From Pseudomonas synxantha BG33R (GTDB lineage Bacteria > Pseudomonadota > Gammaproteobacteria > Pseudomonadales > Pseudomonadaceae), in the NCBI RefSeq assembly GCF_000263715.2, contig NZ_CM001514.1, forward strand, positions 2,652,936 through 2,716,935: DNA of 64,000 nt. Direction: 5' to 3'. The position numbers and the translations under genes are program-made. Numbering within the stretch: position 1 is the first letter of the stretch; each line of letters starts with the position of its first letter. Below the pieces are notes generated by a model that saw nothing but the letters and a program-made list of their open reading frames with translations, ran no database searches and had not been told where the DNA came from. Of this stretch, positions 49,401 through 58,521 are shown one piece after another.

Positions 49401-52400
49401 GCTGACCTTGCGCGAACACCTGCCGGACTACATGGTGCCAGCGCACCTGATCTTCCTCGACCACATGCCTTTGAACCCCAACGGCAAGCTGGACCGCCAG
49501 GCGCTGCCCAAACCCGAAGCCGCCGCCTTGCAACAGGACTGGCTGGCGCCGGTCACGCCGTTGCAGCAACAGGTGGCAGCGATCTGGGCGGATATCCTCG
49601 GCGCCGAGCACGTGGGCCTGAACCAGCACTTTTTCGAACTGGGCGGGCATTCGCTGTTGGCGATGCAGGTGGTATCACGGATTCGCCAGACCCTGAGCCT
49701 GGAAGTGCCGCTCAAGGCCGTGTTCGAACACCCACGCCTGGAGGCATTTGTCACCGCCTTGCAGGCCCAGGACAGCCCGATGCCGACGGCGCCACCTCTG
49801 ATGCCGGCGGGCCGCGAGCATCCCTTGCCGCTGTCTTATGCCCAGGAGCGCCAATGGTTTCTGTGGCAACTGGAGCCCCAGAGTGCGGCGTATCACATCC
49901 CCAGTGCATTACGCTTGAAAGGGCAGTTGGATCCAGGCGCGCTTCAGCACAGTTTCGATAGCTTGCTGGCGCGCCATGAAAGCTTGCGCACCCATATTCG
50001 CCAGGATCACGACGGCGCGGTGCAAGTGATTGAACCGCGGGTGGCCTTGCCGATCACCCAGGCTGATGTCGATGAGGCCCAGCTTCAGAGCCGGGTAGAA
50101 GCGTTGATTGCCCAACCGTTCGACCTGCAGCAAGGCCCGTTGCTACGCGTGACGTTGCTGCGCCTGGCCGCAGACGAGCATGTGTTGGTGCTGGTGCAGC
50201 ATCATATCGTCTCCGATGGTTGGTCAATGCAGTTGGTGGTCGAGGAGTTGGTGCAGTTGTATGCCGGTTACAGCCAAGGCCAGGATGTGCCGCTACCGGT
50301 GTTGCCGATCCAGTACGCCGATTATGCCGTATGGCAGCGTAACTGGATGGACGCCGGCGAGAAGCAACGTCAACTGGCCTACTGGCGTGAGCTGTTGGGC
50401 GGTGAGCAGAGCGTGCTGGAGTTGCCGTTCGACCACCAGCGCCCGGCGGTGCAGAGCCACCGTGGCGCGCGCCTGGCCTTCGAGCTGGCGCCCGAACTCA
50501 CCCAGGGCCTCAAGGTGTTGGCGCAAGAGCAGGGCGTGACCCTGTTCATGTTGCTGCTGGCATCGTTCCAGACTTTGTTGCACCGCTACAGCGGCCAGGA
50601 AGAAATACGCGTCGGTGTGCCGATTGCCAACCGCAATCGCAGCGAGACCGAGCGGCTGATCGGCTTTTTCGTCAACACTCAGGTGCTCAGGGCGGATGTG
50701 CATGGGCAGATGAGCGTCGAGCAGTTGTTGCAGCACGTTCGGCAACGCGCGGTCCAGGCCCAGGCCCACCAGGACTTGCCGTTCGAACAGCTGGTGGAAG
50801 CCCTGCAACCTGAGCGCAGCCTGAGTCACAACCCGTTGTTTCAGGTCATGTTCAACCACCAGACCGATGTCGGCCAGGTCCAGGTTCAGCGCCAATTGCC
50901 AGCGTTGCAGGTGGAAGGGCTGGAGTGGGAAAGCAAGACCGCTCATTTCGACCTGGACCTGGATATCCAGGAGTCCACCGAAGGCATATGGGCCACCCTG
51001 GGTTATGCCCAGGACCTGTTCGAAGCTGGCACTGTGCAACGCATGGCGTGCCACTGGCAGAACCTGCTGCAGGGGATGGTTGCCAACCCACGGCAGCAGC
51101 TCAGTCAGTTGAGCTTGCTGGACGCGGCCGAACAACAACAGATCCTGCAACTCTGGAACCGCACGGATTCCGGCTTCTCGGCCGAGCGCTGGGTGCACGA
51201 ATTGTTTGCCGATCGCGCCCGGGAAAACCCGACGGCGGTGGCGGTGAAGTTCGACGCGCAAACCCTGAGCTACGGCGAACTGGATCGCCAGGCCAACCGT
51301 CTGGCTCATGCCCTGATTGCCCGTGGCGTCGGCCCGGAAGTGCGCGTGGCGATTGCCATGCCGCGCAGCGCCGAGATCATGGTGGCATTCCTGGCGGTGA
51401 TGAAAGCCGGTGGCGTGTATGTGCCGCTGGATATCGAGTACCCGCGTGATCGCTTGCTGTACATGATGCAGGACAGCCGCTCGAAATTGCTGCTGACCCA
51501 TTCGGCAGTGCAGCAGCGGTTGCCGATCCCGGAGGGCATGGAAGCCTTGGCGGTGGATCAGGTACACGCCTGGTCAGGTTATAGCGAAACAGCACCGAAT
51601 GTGGCGCTGGACGGCGACAACCTCGCCTACGTGATCTACACCTCCGGTTCCACCGGCCTGCCCAAGGGCGTGGCGGTGTCTCACGGGCCGTTGGTGGCGC
51701 ACATTATCGCTACCGGTGAGCGTTATGAAACCTCGCCGGCCGATTGCGAACTGCACTTTATGTCGTTCGCCTTCGACGGCTCCCACGAAGGCTGGATGCA
51801 CCCGTTGATCAACGGCGCCAGCGTGTTGATCCGTGATGACAGCCTGTGGTTGCCCGAATACACCTATGAGCAGATGCACCGCCATAACGTGACCATGGCG
51901 GTCTTCCCGCCGGTGTACCTGCAACAGTTGGCCGAACATGCCGAGCGCGACGGCAACCCACCGGCGGTGCGGGTGTATTGCTTCGGCGGTGACGCCGTTG
52001 CTCAAGCCAGCTATGACCTGGCTTGGCGCGCGCTGAAACCCAAGTACCTGTTCAACGGCTACGGCCCGACCGAAACCGTGGTTACGCCGTTGCTGTGGAA
52101 AGCGCGCAAGGGTGACCCATGCGGTGCAGTCTACGCGCCCATCGGCACCTTGCTCGGCAACCGCAGCGGTTACGTGCTGGATTCGCAACTCAATCTGCAA
52201 CCCATCGGCGTGGCAGGCGAGTTGTACCTGGGCGGCGAGGGCGTGGCCCGGGGTTACCTGGAGCGCCCGGCACTGACTGCTGAGCGTTTCGTGCCGGATC
52301 CGTTCGGCAAACCGGGCAGCCGTGTGTATCGCAGCGGCGACCTGACCCGTGGGCGTCCGGATGGGGTGGTGGACTACCTGGGGCGTGTCGACCATCAGGT

Positions 52401-55400
52401 GAAGATCCGCGGTTTCCGTATCGAACTGGGTGAAATCGAAGCGCGTTTGCGCGAGCAGGCCAGCGTCGGTGAAACCGTGGTAGTGGCTCAGGAGGGCCCG
52501 ACCGGCAAGCAACTGGTGGCCTATGTCGTACCGCTGGACTCAACACTTCTGGACGACGCAGTCGCTCAATCAAACGGTCGCGAAACCTTGCGTCGCGCGT
52601 TGAAATCCCGCTTGCCGGACTACATGGTGCCGACGCACTTGATGTTCCTCGAACGTATGCCGCTGACCCCTAACGGCAAGCTCGATCGCAAGGGCTTGCC
52701 GCTGCCGGATGTTAGCCAGATGCAGCAGGTGTATGTGGCACCTCAGAGCGAGTTGGAGCGCAAGATCGCCACCATCTGGGCCGACGTGCTGCGCCTGCCG
52801 CAAGTCGGTTTGCATGACAACTTCTTCGAACTGGGCGGCGACTCGATCATTTCGATCCAGGTGGTCAGCCGGGCCCGCCAGGCCGGGGTGCGCTTCACGC
52901 CCAAGGATCTGTTCCAGCATCAGACCGTGCAAAGCCTGGCGACCGTCGCGCGGGAAGGCGAGGGCACGGTGCAACTGGACCAGTCGGCGCTGACCGGCGA
53001 GTTGCTGCTGCTGCCAGTGCAACAAGGCTTCTTTGCCGATGACATTCCCCAGCGTCACCACTGGAACCAGTCCGTGGTGCTGCAACCGCACCAGCCGTTG
53101 CAGGCGCCGTTGCTGGTGGCGGCACTGCAGGCGTTGATCGTGCATCACGATGCCTTGCGCAGCACTTTCGTCGAGGGGCCGCAAGGCTGGAGCGCAGCTT
53201 ACCGCGGTCCCGATCAGCACCAGGCTGAACAGGTGTTGTGGCAAACCACCTTGAACAGCGTCGAGGAGCTGGACGCCCTGGGTGAAGAAGCCCAACGCAG
53301 CCTCGACCTGGCTGTGGGGCCGTTAGTGCGTGCTGTGTTGGCGCAGTTGGCCGATGGCTCCCAGCGTTTGTTGCTGGTGATCCATCACTTGGTGGTGGAC
53401 GGTGTGTCGTGGCGCATCCTGCTTGAAGACCTGCAGAGCGCTTACCAGCAACTGGCGCAGGGCACTCCTGTGGCGCTGCCGGCCAAGACCAGCGCCACCC
53501 GCGCCTGGGCCGCACGCTTGCAGACCTATGCCCGTAGCGCTGCGCTGCAACACGAACTGGCCTGGTGGCAGACGCAATTGCAAGGCAGCCCGGTCGGCTT
53601 GCCCGGCGCTGATCCACAGGCAAGCTTGAGCAATCAGCTGGCGCTGAGCGTGAGCACGCAGTTGGACGCCACGTATACGCGACGTTTGCTGCAAGACGCG
53701 CCGAGTGCCTACCGCACCCAGATCAACGACCTGTTGCTCACCGCCCTGGCGCGGGTGATCACACGCTGGAGCGGCGAGGCCTCGATGTTGATACGGCTGG
53801 AAGGCCACGGTCGTGAAGACCTGTTCGATGAGATCGACCTGACCCGCACGGTCGGTTGGTTTACCAGCCTTTACCCATTGCAACTGGTTCCGGCTGACTC
53901 CCTGGGTACTTCCCTGAAACACATCAAGGAGCAATTGCGCGCTGTGCCCGACAAGGGCCTGGGGTTTGGCGCATTGCGATACCTGGGCGATACCGAGGCG
54001 CAATTGGCGCTGGCGGCCTTGCCACGCCCACGTATTACCTTCAACTACCTGGGGCAGTTTGACGCCAGTTTTGACAATGGCGAACAGCCAGGGCTGTTCA
54101 CACCGACCGGTGATGCCAGTGGTGCCGAGCAAAGCCAGCAGGCGCCTTTGGGCAACTGGCTGGAGATCAATGGCCAAGTCTTTGGCGGCGAGCTGAAATT
54201 GAACTGGAGCTTCAGCCAGGCGATGTTCGATGAGGCGACGGTGCAATGCCTGGCTGATGAATATGCAACTGAACTCAAGGCGCTGATCGACCACTGCTGT
54301 GAGTCGACGCACCAGGGCGTGACGCCGTCGGACTTCCCCCTGGCGCGCTTGTCCCAGGCACAGTTGGATGGCCTGGCGCTGAACGTGTCCGAGGTCGAAG
54401 ACCTGTACCCGTTGTCACCGATGCAGCAAGGCATGTTGTTCCAATCGCTGTACGGCGAAGGCTCGGGTGACTACATCAACCAGATGCGCATTGATGTGCA
54501 GGGCCTGGACGTAGCGCGCTTCCACCAGGCATGGCAGGTGGCGGTAGAGCGTCATGAGATCCTGCGCAGCGGCGTGGTCTGGCAGGCGGAGCTTGAGCAG
54601 CCTTTGCAGGTGGTCTACAAGCAGGCGCACCTGCCGTTTGTGCAGTTGGATTGGCAAACGCGTGCAGACTGCAACCAGGCCCTTGATGACCTGGCCGAGT
54701 CGGCACGGGCCCAGGGCTTTGTGCTGGAGCAGGCGCCGTTGTTGAGCTTGACGGTGGTGCGCACGGGGGTATCGAGCTACCACCTGATCTACACCAATCA
54801 CCATATCCTGATGGATGGCTGGAGTGGTTCGCAGCTATTCGGTGAGGTGCTGCAACAGTATGCGGGCGAGGCGCTTCCCGCGCCGACCGGGCGTTATCGT
54901 GACTATATCGCCTGGCTGCAGGCGCAGGATAAAGCTGCCAGTCAAGCGTTCTGGAAAGACCAACTGGTCAACCTGCAAGAGCCTACACGTCTGTCCCGTT
55001 CCGCGCAGGCCGAGGAGGATGCGGCCCTGGCGGTCAATGGCGAGCATCGTTTGAGCCTGGATGCCTCGCAAACCGAACAGCTTAGAACCTTTGCCCAGCG
55101 CCACAAGGTGACCCTCAATACCCTGGTGCAAGGCGCCTGGTTGTTGCTGTTGCATCACCACACGGGGCAAGCCACCGTAGCCTTCGGCGCCACGGTGGCA
55201 GGGCGTCCGGCGCAACTTCGCGGGATTGAACAGCAGGTCGGATTGTTCATCAACACGCTGCCCGTAGTCGCGACGCCGGATGCGCAGATGTCGGTCAGCC
55301 ACTGGTTGCAGCAGCTCCAGCAGCAGAACGTCGGCTTGCGTGAGCAGGAACACACGCCGCTGTTCGAGATCCAGCGCTGGGCCGGGTTGGGCGGTGAAGC

Positions 55401-58347
55401 GCTGTTCGACAGTATCCTGGTGTTCGAGAACTACCCGGTGTCCGAGGCGCTGGAGCAGGGCGCACCGTCGGGGCTACGCTTTGGTGCAGTGCACAGCCTG
55501 GAGCAGACCCACTATCCATTGACCGTGTTGTTGGCCCTCGGCGAGACACTGGGCCTGGAATTCAATTACGCCCGCCAGGCCTTCAGCACAACGCATATCC
55601 AGCGCTTGGCCGAGCACTTCCAGCAGTTGCTGCTGGCCCTGGCCACCGATGGCAGTCAACGTCTTGGCGCGTTGCCGTCTCTGGCGCAGGCCGAGCGTCA
55701 GTTGGTGGTGCAGGATTGGAATGCCACGGCGGTGGACTACCCGCTCGATCAAGCAGTACACCGCTTGATCGAGGCTCAGGTGTTGCGCGCGCCGGATGCG
55801 CAAGCGTTGGTGTTTGACGGGCAAACCCTGAGTTACAGCGCGTTGAACGCCCGGGCCAACCGGCTGGCGCACCGCTTGATGGCTGCCGGAGTCGGCCCGG
55901 ATGTGCTGGTGGGCCTGGCGCTGGAGCGCTCGGTGGAAATGGTGGTCGGCCTGTTGGCGGTGCTCAAGGCCGGTGGCGCCTATGTGCCGCTGGACCCGGA
56001 ATACCCCGGTGACCGTCTGGCCTACATGCTGCACGACAGTGGCGTGCAACTGCTGTTGACCCAGGCCCACCTGCTGGCGCAGCTGCCGGTTCCGGCGGGT
56101 GTGAACACTCTGGTGCTGGAGCAGGGCGATGCCTGGTTGGAGGCGTTCGGCAGCCACAACCCGGATATTACCGTGCATGGCGAAAACCTCGCCTACGTGA
56201 TCTACACCTCCGGATCCACCGGCCAACCCAAGGGCGCCGGCAACCGCCATCATGCACTGACCAACCGCCTGTGCTGGATGCAGCAGGCCTATGGTCTGGA
56301 CGCTCGCGACAGCGTATTGCAGAAAACCCCGTTCAGCTTTGACGTGTCGGTGTGGGAATTCTTCTGGCCGTTGATGACCGGCGCCCGCCTGGTGGTGGCG
56401 GCGCCGGGGGATCATCGTGACCCTGCCAGGCTGGTGAGCCTGATCAACTCGCAGCAGATCACCACCCTGCATTTCGTGCCGTCCATGCTGCAAGCGTTCT
56501 TGCAAGACGCGGCAGTTGCTTCGTGCCAGAGCCTGCAACGCATCGTCTGCAGCGGTGAGGCATTGCCCGCGGACGCCCAGCAACAGGTGTTCGCCAAGTT
56601 ACCCCTCGCCGGGTTGTACAACCTGTACGGTCCCACCGAAGCGGCTATCGATGTGACCCACTGGACTTGTGTCGAGGAAGGCCGCGATGCCGTGCCGATT
56701 GGCCGACCGATTGCCAACCTGGGTTGCTACGTGTTGGATGACAACCTGGAGCCTGCACCGGTGGGCGTGTTGGGTGAATTGTACTTGGGCGGTATTGGCT
56801 TGGCGCGGGGTTACCATCGCCGCGCGGCACTCACCGCTGAGCGTTTTGTGACTGACCCGTTCGGTAGCGGCACACGTCTGTATCGCACTGGCGACCTGGC
56901 GCGTTATCGCGACGATGGCGTGATCGAATATGCCGGGCGCATGGACCATCAGGTCAAGCTGCGTGGCCTGCGTATCGAGTTGGGAGAAATCGAAGCGCGC
57001 CTGCTGGAGCTCGACAGTGTCCGCGAAGCCGCAGTGCTGGCGGTGGACGGCACGCACCTGGTGGGTTACCTGGTGCTGCAACAGCCGCTTGAGGATTGGA
57101 AAGCGGCGGTGGTTGCGTACCTGGCCGCGCAGTTGCCGGACTACATGGTCCCAGCGCAGTGGGTGGTGCTGACGCAGATGCCGCTGAGCCCGAACGGCAA
57201 GTTGGACCGTAAGGCACTGCCCAAGCCTGAGGCTCAGAGCGCTGGGCAACACCAGGCGCCTGTCACCGAGATCGAGCAGCAGATCGCGGCGATCTGGTGC
57301 GAGGTACTGGAGGTGGAGCGTGTGGGGCTTCGCGACAATTTCTTCGAACTCGGCGGCCATTCGTTGCGGGTGCTGATGCTCAAGGAGCGGATTCGCAAGG
57401 TCAGCGGCGTGAACCTGTCCGTCAGCCAATTGATGCTTAACCCCACCGTGGCGGGGCAGGTCAAGTGCGTGCAGGGCGATAGCCGAGCGTCGTTGATCGT
57501 CAAGCTTAACCAGCAGACGCAAGGCACGCCGTTGTTCATGTTCCACCCAAGCTTCGGCTCGGTGCATTGCTACACCGCGATTGCTCTGGCCCTGCGTGAG
57601 CAGCGCCCGGTGTACGGGGTGATGTGTCGCGCATTGGCTGAAGAGGGCGCTGCGGTGCCGCATTGGCAGGTGATGGTCGAGGATTACACCGCGCAATTGT
57701 TGGCGGCCCAACCCCATGGCGCGTTCCGCCTGGCCGGCTGGTCGTTGGGCGGTAACCTGGCCATGGAAGTGGCCTACGGCCTGGAGCAAGCCGGCCGCGA
57801 GGTTGAGTTTGTAGGCTGGATCGACGCTGCGCCGCCGCAGTGGGTCAAACCCTACTGGGATGCTGTGGAGGTCGAGGACGACCTCGAAGTCTCAGCCAAT
57901 GAGCGCCGTGCCGCCTTGTTGGGGGTGATGTTCCCCGAATTTGCCGAGTCCATCCAGGGTGCCTGGCAGCAATGCCGGCAGGATACCGAGGATGAAGCGC
58001 AGCAATGGCTGGGATTCGTGAGCTGGGCTGAACAGACCTTGGGCGAAGCATTTATTGCCGTCAAAGAGGAACTGCTGCGTGGCAATGAGGCGCAGATATC
58101 CTGGGACGTTGACCGGGCACTGAGTGAGCGCTTGCTGCAGGCGGACTTCAAGCCGATCAAGGCTCCCATCAGTTGCTGGTGGGCAGCCAAGAGCCGGGCA
58201 GGGCGATTCAAGGAAGTGATTGAGCAGCAGATGGCGACGGTGATCAGCCAGGGGCGTATCGAGCGTTCGGTGATGATTGAGACTGATCATGACGGCATTA
58301 TCGACAGCGCGGTGTTCATCAGCAGTTTGGTGGATGCGATGAGGTAA
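46498..58347 (+). CDS. pvdD: Pyoverdine peptide synthetase, three modules with terminal thioesterase (Lys, D-hydroxyOrn, Ser)
   Basis: This 3949-residue NRPS has, in approximate residues: C5 47-487, A5 504-1000, T5 1020-1084, C6 1110-1547, A6 1565-2067, T6 2080-2147, E6 2162-2590, C7 2634-3064, A7 3083-3575, T7 3590-3650, TE 3665-3945. Pocket residues: A5 DGEDHGTVV (Lys), A6 DGEVCGGVT (hydroxyornithine-type), A7 DVWHVSLID (Ser). C5 and C6 are L-donor (HHIVSDGW); C7 is D-donor (HHILMDGW) after E6. The TE has the G-W-S-L-G-G nucleophile motif (nt ~57736) and by family knowledge releases the chain, with cyclisation likely onto the Lys5 side chain. It starts 3 bases after the stop of the first NRPS gene, so the two are translated from one operon. 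Names pvdJ and pvdD are both used for such genes; pvdD is chosen because the TE is here. Confidence 0.92.
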   Translation: MLSNPNIDLVSRFLRLPLEQRQQFYQRLQSRGMSFAQLPIASIREDGQHLPLSYAQERQWFLWQLDPDSTAYHIPGALRLHGHLDLAALQRSFDSLLARHESLRTQLVEDGERLWQAVMPQARVQIHQARIDEAQLMARVEAEVARPFDLHQAPLLRVTLLQLAEDEHVLVMVQHHIVSDGWSMQVMVEELVQFYAAHSQGHDLQLPELPIQYADYALWQRGWMEAGEQARQLAYWQALLGGEQPVLELPLDRPRPAQQSHRGASVQVHLPPALVAGLKRLAQQEGVTAFMLLLASFQALLYRYSGQSDIRIGVPNANRNRVETERLIGFFVNTQVLKADLDGQMSFAELLQQTKRRALEAQAHQDLPFEQLVVALQPERSLSHNPLFQVMFNHQTDAQGGREGQQLPGLRVVELDWDSPTTHFDLSLDTHESAEGLWAALTYATDLFDTATVERLAQHWQHVLQAVVNAPRSRLCELPMLSAVEQQVMLQDWNAPACATTLHAVHRLFEAQADRQLGRQALALDDQALSYGELNRQANRLAHYLLAQGIGPHGPVGICIERSFAMVVSLLAVLKTGAAYVPLDPEYPRERLVHMLEDSGVGLVLTQSHLRGRLPLPAHVSSVDIDLAPLAQCSEDNLPTDVEPQSLAYVIYTSGSTGKPKGVAISHAALSEFVGIAADYSQLVAQDRVLQFATLNFDGFVEQLYPALTLGATVVLRGPQLWDGAELYRQIIAQGITLADLPTAYWKLFLQDCLAAGPRSYGALRQIHIGGEAMPLDGPLLWQRAGLGHVRLLNTYGPTEATVVSSVLDCTDASAVSAAGASPIGRALPGRGLYVLDRDLNLLALGAVGELYIASASGLARAYLQRPGLTAERFVADPFGAAGERLYRTGDLARYRADGVVEYVGRVDHQVKIRGFRIELGEIESVLLAQDSVREALLLAADNQLVAYLVPAQTLSETERAEAGEQLMLTLREHLPDYMVPAHLIFLDHMPLNPNGKLDRQALPKPEAAALQQDWLAPVTPLQQQVAAIWADILGAEHVGLNQHFFELGGHSLLAMQVVSRIRQTLSLEVPLKAVFEHPRLEAFVTALQAQDSPMPTAPPLMPAGREHPLPLSYAQERQWFLWQLEPQSAAYHIPSALRLKGQLDPGALQHSFDSLLARHESLRTHIRQDHDGAVQVIEPRVALPITQADVDEAQLQSRVEALIAQPFDLQQGPLLRVTLLRLAADEHVLVLVQHHIVSDGWSMQLVVEELVQLYAGYSQGQDVPLPVLPIQYADYAVWQRNWMDAGEKQRQLAYWRELLGGEQSVLELPFDHQRPAVQSHRGARLAFELAPELTQGLKVLAQEQGVTLFMLLLASFQTLLHRYSGQEEIRVGVPIANRNRSETERLIGFFVNTQVLRADVHGQMSVEQLLQHVRQRAVQAQAHQDLPFEQLVEALQPERSLSHNPLFQVMFNHQTDVGQVQVQRQLPALQVEGLEWESKTAHFDLDLDIQESTEGIWATLGYAQDLFEAGTVQRMACHWQNLLQGMVANPRQQLSQLSLLDAAEQQQILQLWNRTDSGFSAERWVHELFADRARENPTAVAVKFDAQTLSYGELDRQANRLAHALIARGVGPEVRVAIAMPRSAEIMVAFLAVMKAGGVYVPLDIEYPRDRLLYMMQDSRSKLLLTHSAVQQRLPIPEGMEALAVDQVHAWSGYSETAPNVALDGDNLAYVIYTSGSTGLPKGVAVSHGPLVAHIIATGERYETSPADCELHFMSFAFDGSHEGWMHPLINGASVLIRDDSLWLPEYTYEQMHRHNVTMAVFPPVYLQQLAEHAERDGNPPAVRVYCFGGDAVAQASYDLAWRALKPKYLFNGYGPTETVVTPLLWKARKGDPCGAVYAPIGTLLGNRSGYVLDSQLNLQPIGVAGELYLGGEGVARGYLERPALTAERFVPDPFGKPGSRVYRSGDLTRGRPDGVVDYLGRVDHQVKIRGFRIELGEIEARLREQASVGETVVVAQEGPTGKQLVAYVVPLDSTLLDDAVAQSNGRETLRRALKSRLPDYMVPTHLMFLERMPLTPNGKLDRKGLPLPDVSQMQQVYVAPQSELERKIATIWADVLRLPQVGLHDNFFELGGDSIISIQVVSRARQAGVRFTPKDLFQHQTVQSLATVAREGEGTVQLDQSALTGELLLLPVQQGFFADDIPQRHHWNQSVVLQPHQPLQAPLLVAALQALIVHHDALRSTFVEGPQGWSAAYRGPDQHQAEQVLWQTTLNSVEELDALGEEAQRSLDLAVGPLVRAVLAQLADGSQRLLLVIHHLVVDGVSWRILLEDLQSAYQQLAQGTPVALPAKTSATRAWAARLQTYARSAALQHELAWWQTQLQGSPVGLPGADPQASLSNQLALSVSTQLDATYTRRLLQDAPSAYRTQINDLLLTALARVITRWSGEASMLIRLEGHGREDLFDEIDLTRTVGWFTSLYPLQLVPADSLGTSLKHIKEQLRAVPDKGLGFGALRYLGDTEAQLALAALPRPRITFNYLGQFDASFDNGEQPGLFTPTGDASGAEQSQQAPLGNWLEINGQVFGGELKLNWSFSQAMFDEATVQCLADEYATELKALIDHCCESTHQGVTPSDFPLARLSQAQLDGLALNVSEVEDLYPLSPMQQGMLFQSLYGEGSGDYINQMRIDVQGLDVARFHQAWQVAVERHEILRSGVVWQAELEQPLQVVYKQAHLPFVQLDWQTRADCNQALDDLAESARAQGFVLEQAPLLSLTVVRTGVSSYHLIYTNHHILMDGWSGSQLFGEVLQQYAGEALPAPTGRYRDYIAWLQAQDKAASQAFWKDQLVNLQEPTRLSRSAQAEEDAALAVNGEHRLSLDASQTEQLRTFAQRHKVTLNTLVQGAWLLLLHHHTGQATVAFGATVAGRPAQLRGIEQQVGLFINTLPVVATPDAQMSVSHWLQQLQQQNVGLREQEHTPLFEIQRWAGLGGEALFDSILVFENYPVSEALEQGAPSGLRFGAVHSLEQTHYPLTVLLALGETLGLEFNYARQAFSTTHIQRLAEHFQQLLLALATDGSQRLGALPSLAQAERQLVVQDWNATAVDYPLDQAVHRLIEAQVLRAPDAQALVFDGQTLSYSALNARANRLAHRLMAAGVGPDVLVGLALERSVEMVVGLLAVLKAGGAYVPLDPEYPGDRLAYMLHDSGVQLLLTQAHLLAQLPVPAGVNTLVLEQGDAWLEAFGSHNPDITVHGENLAYVIYTSGSTGQPKGAGNRHHALTNRLCWMQQAYGLDARDSVLQKTPFSFDVSVWEFFWPLMTGARLVVAAPGDHRDPARLVSLINSQQITTLHFVPSMLQAFLQDAAVASCQSLQRIVCSGEALPADAQQQVFAKLPLAGLYNLYGPTEAAIDVTHWTCVEEGRDAVPIGRPIANLGCYVLDDNLEPAPVGVLGELYLGGIGLARGYHRRAALTAERFVTDPFGSGTRLYRTGDLARYRDDGVIEYAGRMDHQVKLRGLRIELGEIEARLLELDSVREAAVLAVDGTHLVGYLVLQQPLEDWKAAVVAYLAAQLPDYMVPAQWVVLTQMPLSPNGKLDRKALPKPEAQSAGQHQAPVTEIEQQIAAIWCEVLEVERVGLRDNFFELGGHSLRVLMLKERIRKVSGVNLSVSQLMLNPTVAGQVKCVQGDSRASLIVKLNQQTQGTPLFMFHPSFGSVHCYTAIALALREQRPVYGVMCRALAEEGAAVPHWQVMVEDYTAQLLAAQPHGAFRLAGWSLGGNLAMEVAYGLEQAGREVEFVGWIDAAPPQWVKPYWDAVEVEDDLEVSANERRAALLGVMFPEFAESIQGAWQQCRQDTEDEAQQWLGFVSWAEQTLGEAFIAVKEELLRGNEAQISWDVDRALSERLLQADFKPIKAPISCWWAAKSRAGRFKEVIEQQMATVISQGRIERSVMIETDHDGIIDSAVFISSLVDAMR

Positions 58348-58366
58348 ACCGCCGCTTTACGAGAAG

Positions 58367-58391
58367 CCCGGATCCTGTATCCGGGTTTTTT
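58367..58391 (+). terminator. Terminator of the NRPS operon
   Basis: Perfect 7-bp stem CCCGGAT / ATCCGGG with a 5-base loop, followed by six T, 20 bases after the second NRPS stop. Confidence 0.93.
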
Positions 58392-58459
58392 GTGGGTGAG
58401 CGGCATAGTCTTTTTGGCTGATGCCGATCAATGAAGCAGCCACAGACTATTTTCGTACG

Positions 58460-58500
58460 AAAAAAAAACGCCCGGTGAGCGTTCAACTCTCACCGGGCGT
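58460..58500 (-). terminator. Terminator of fpvA
   Basis: Perfect 12-bp stem (ACGCCCGGTGAG / CTCACCGGGCGT) with a 9-base loop; reading leftward it ends in a T-run (A-run on the + strand, 58460-58468). It lies 22 bases after the fpvA stop. Confidence 0.93.
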
Positions 58501-58521
58501 GCGGTCGATCAAGGGGTGCGA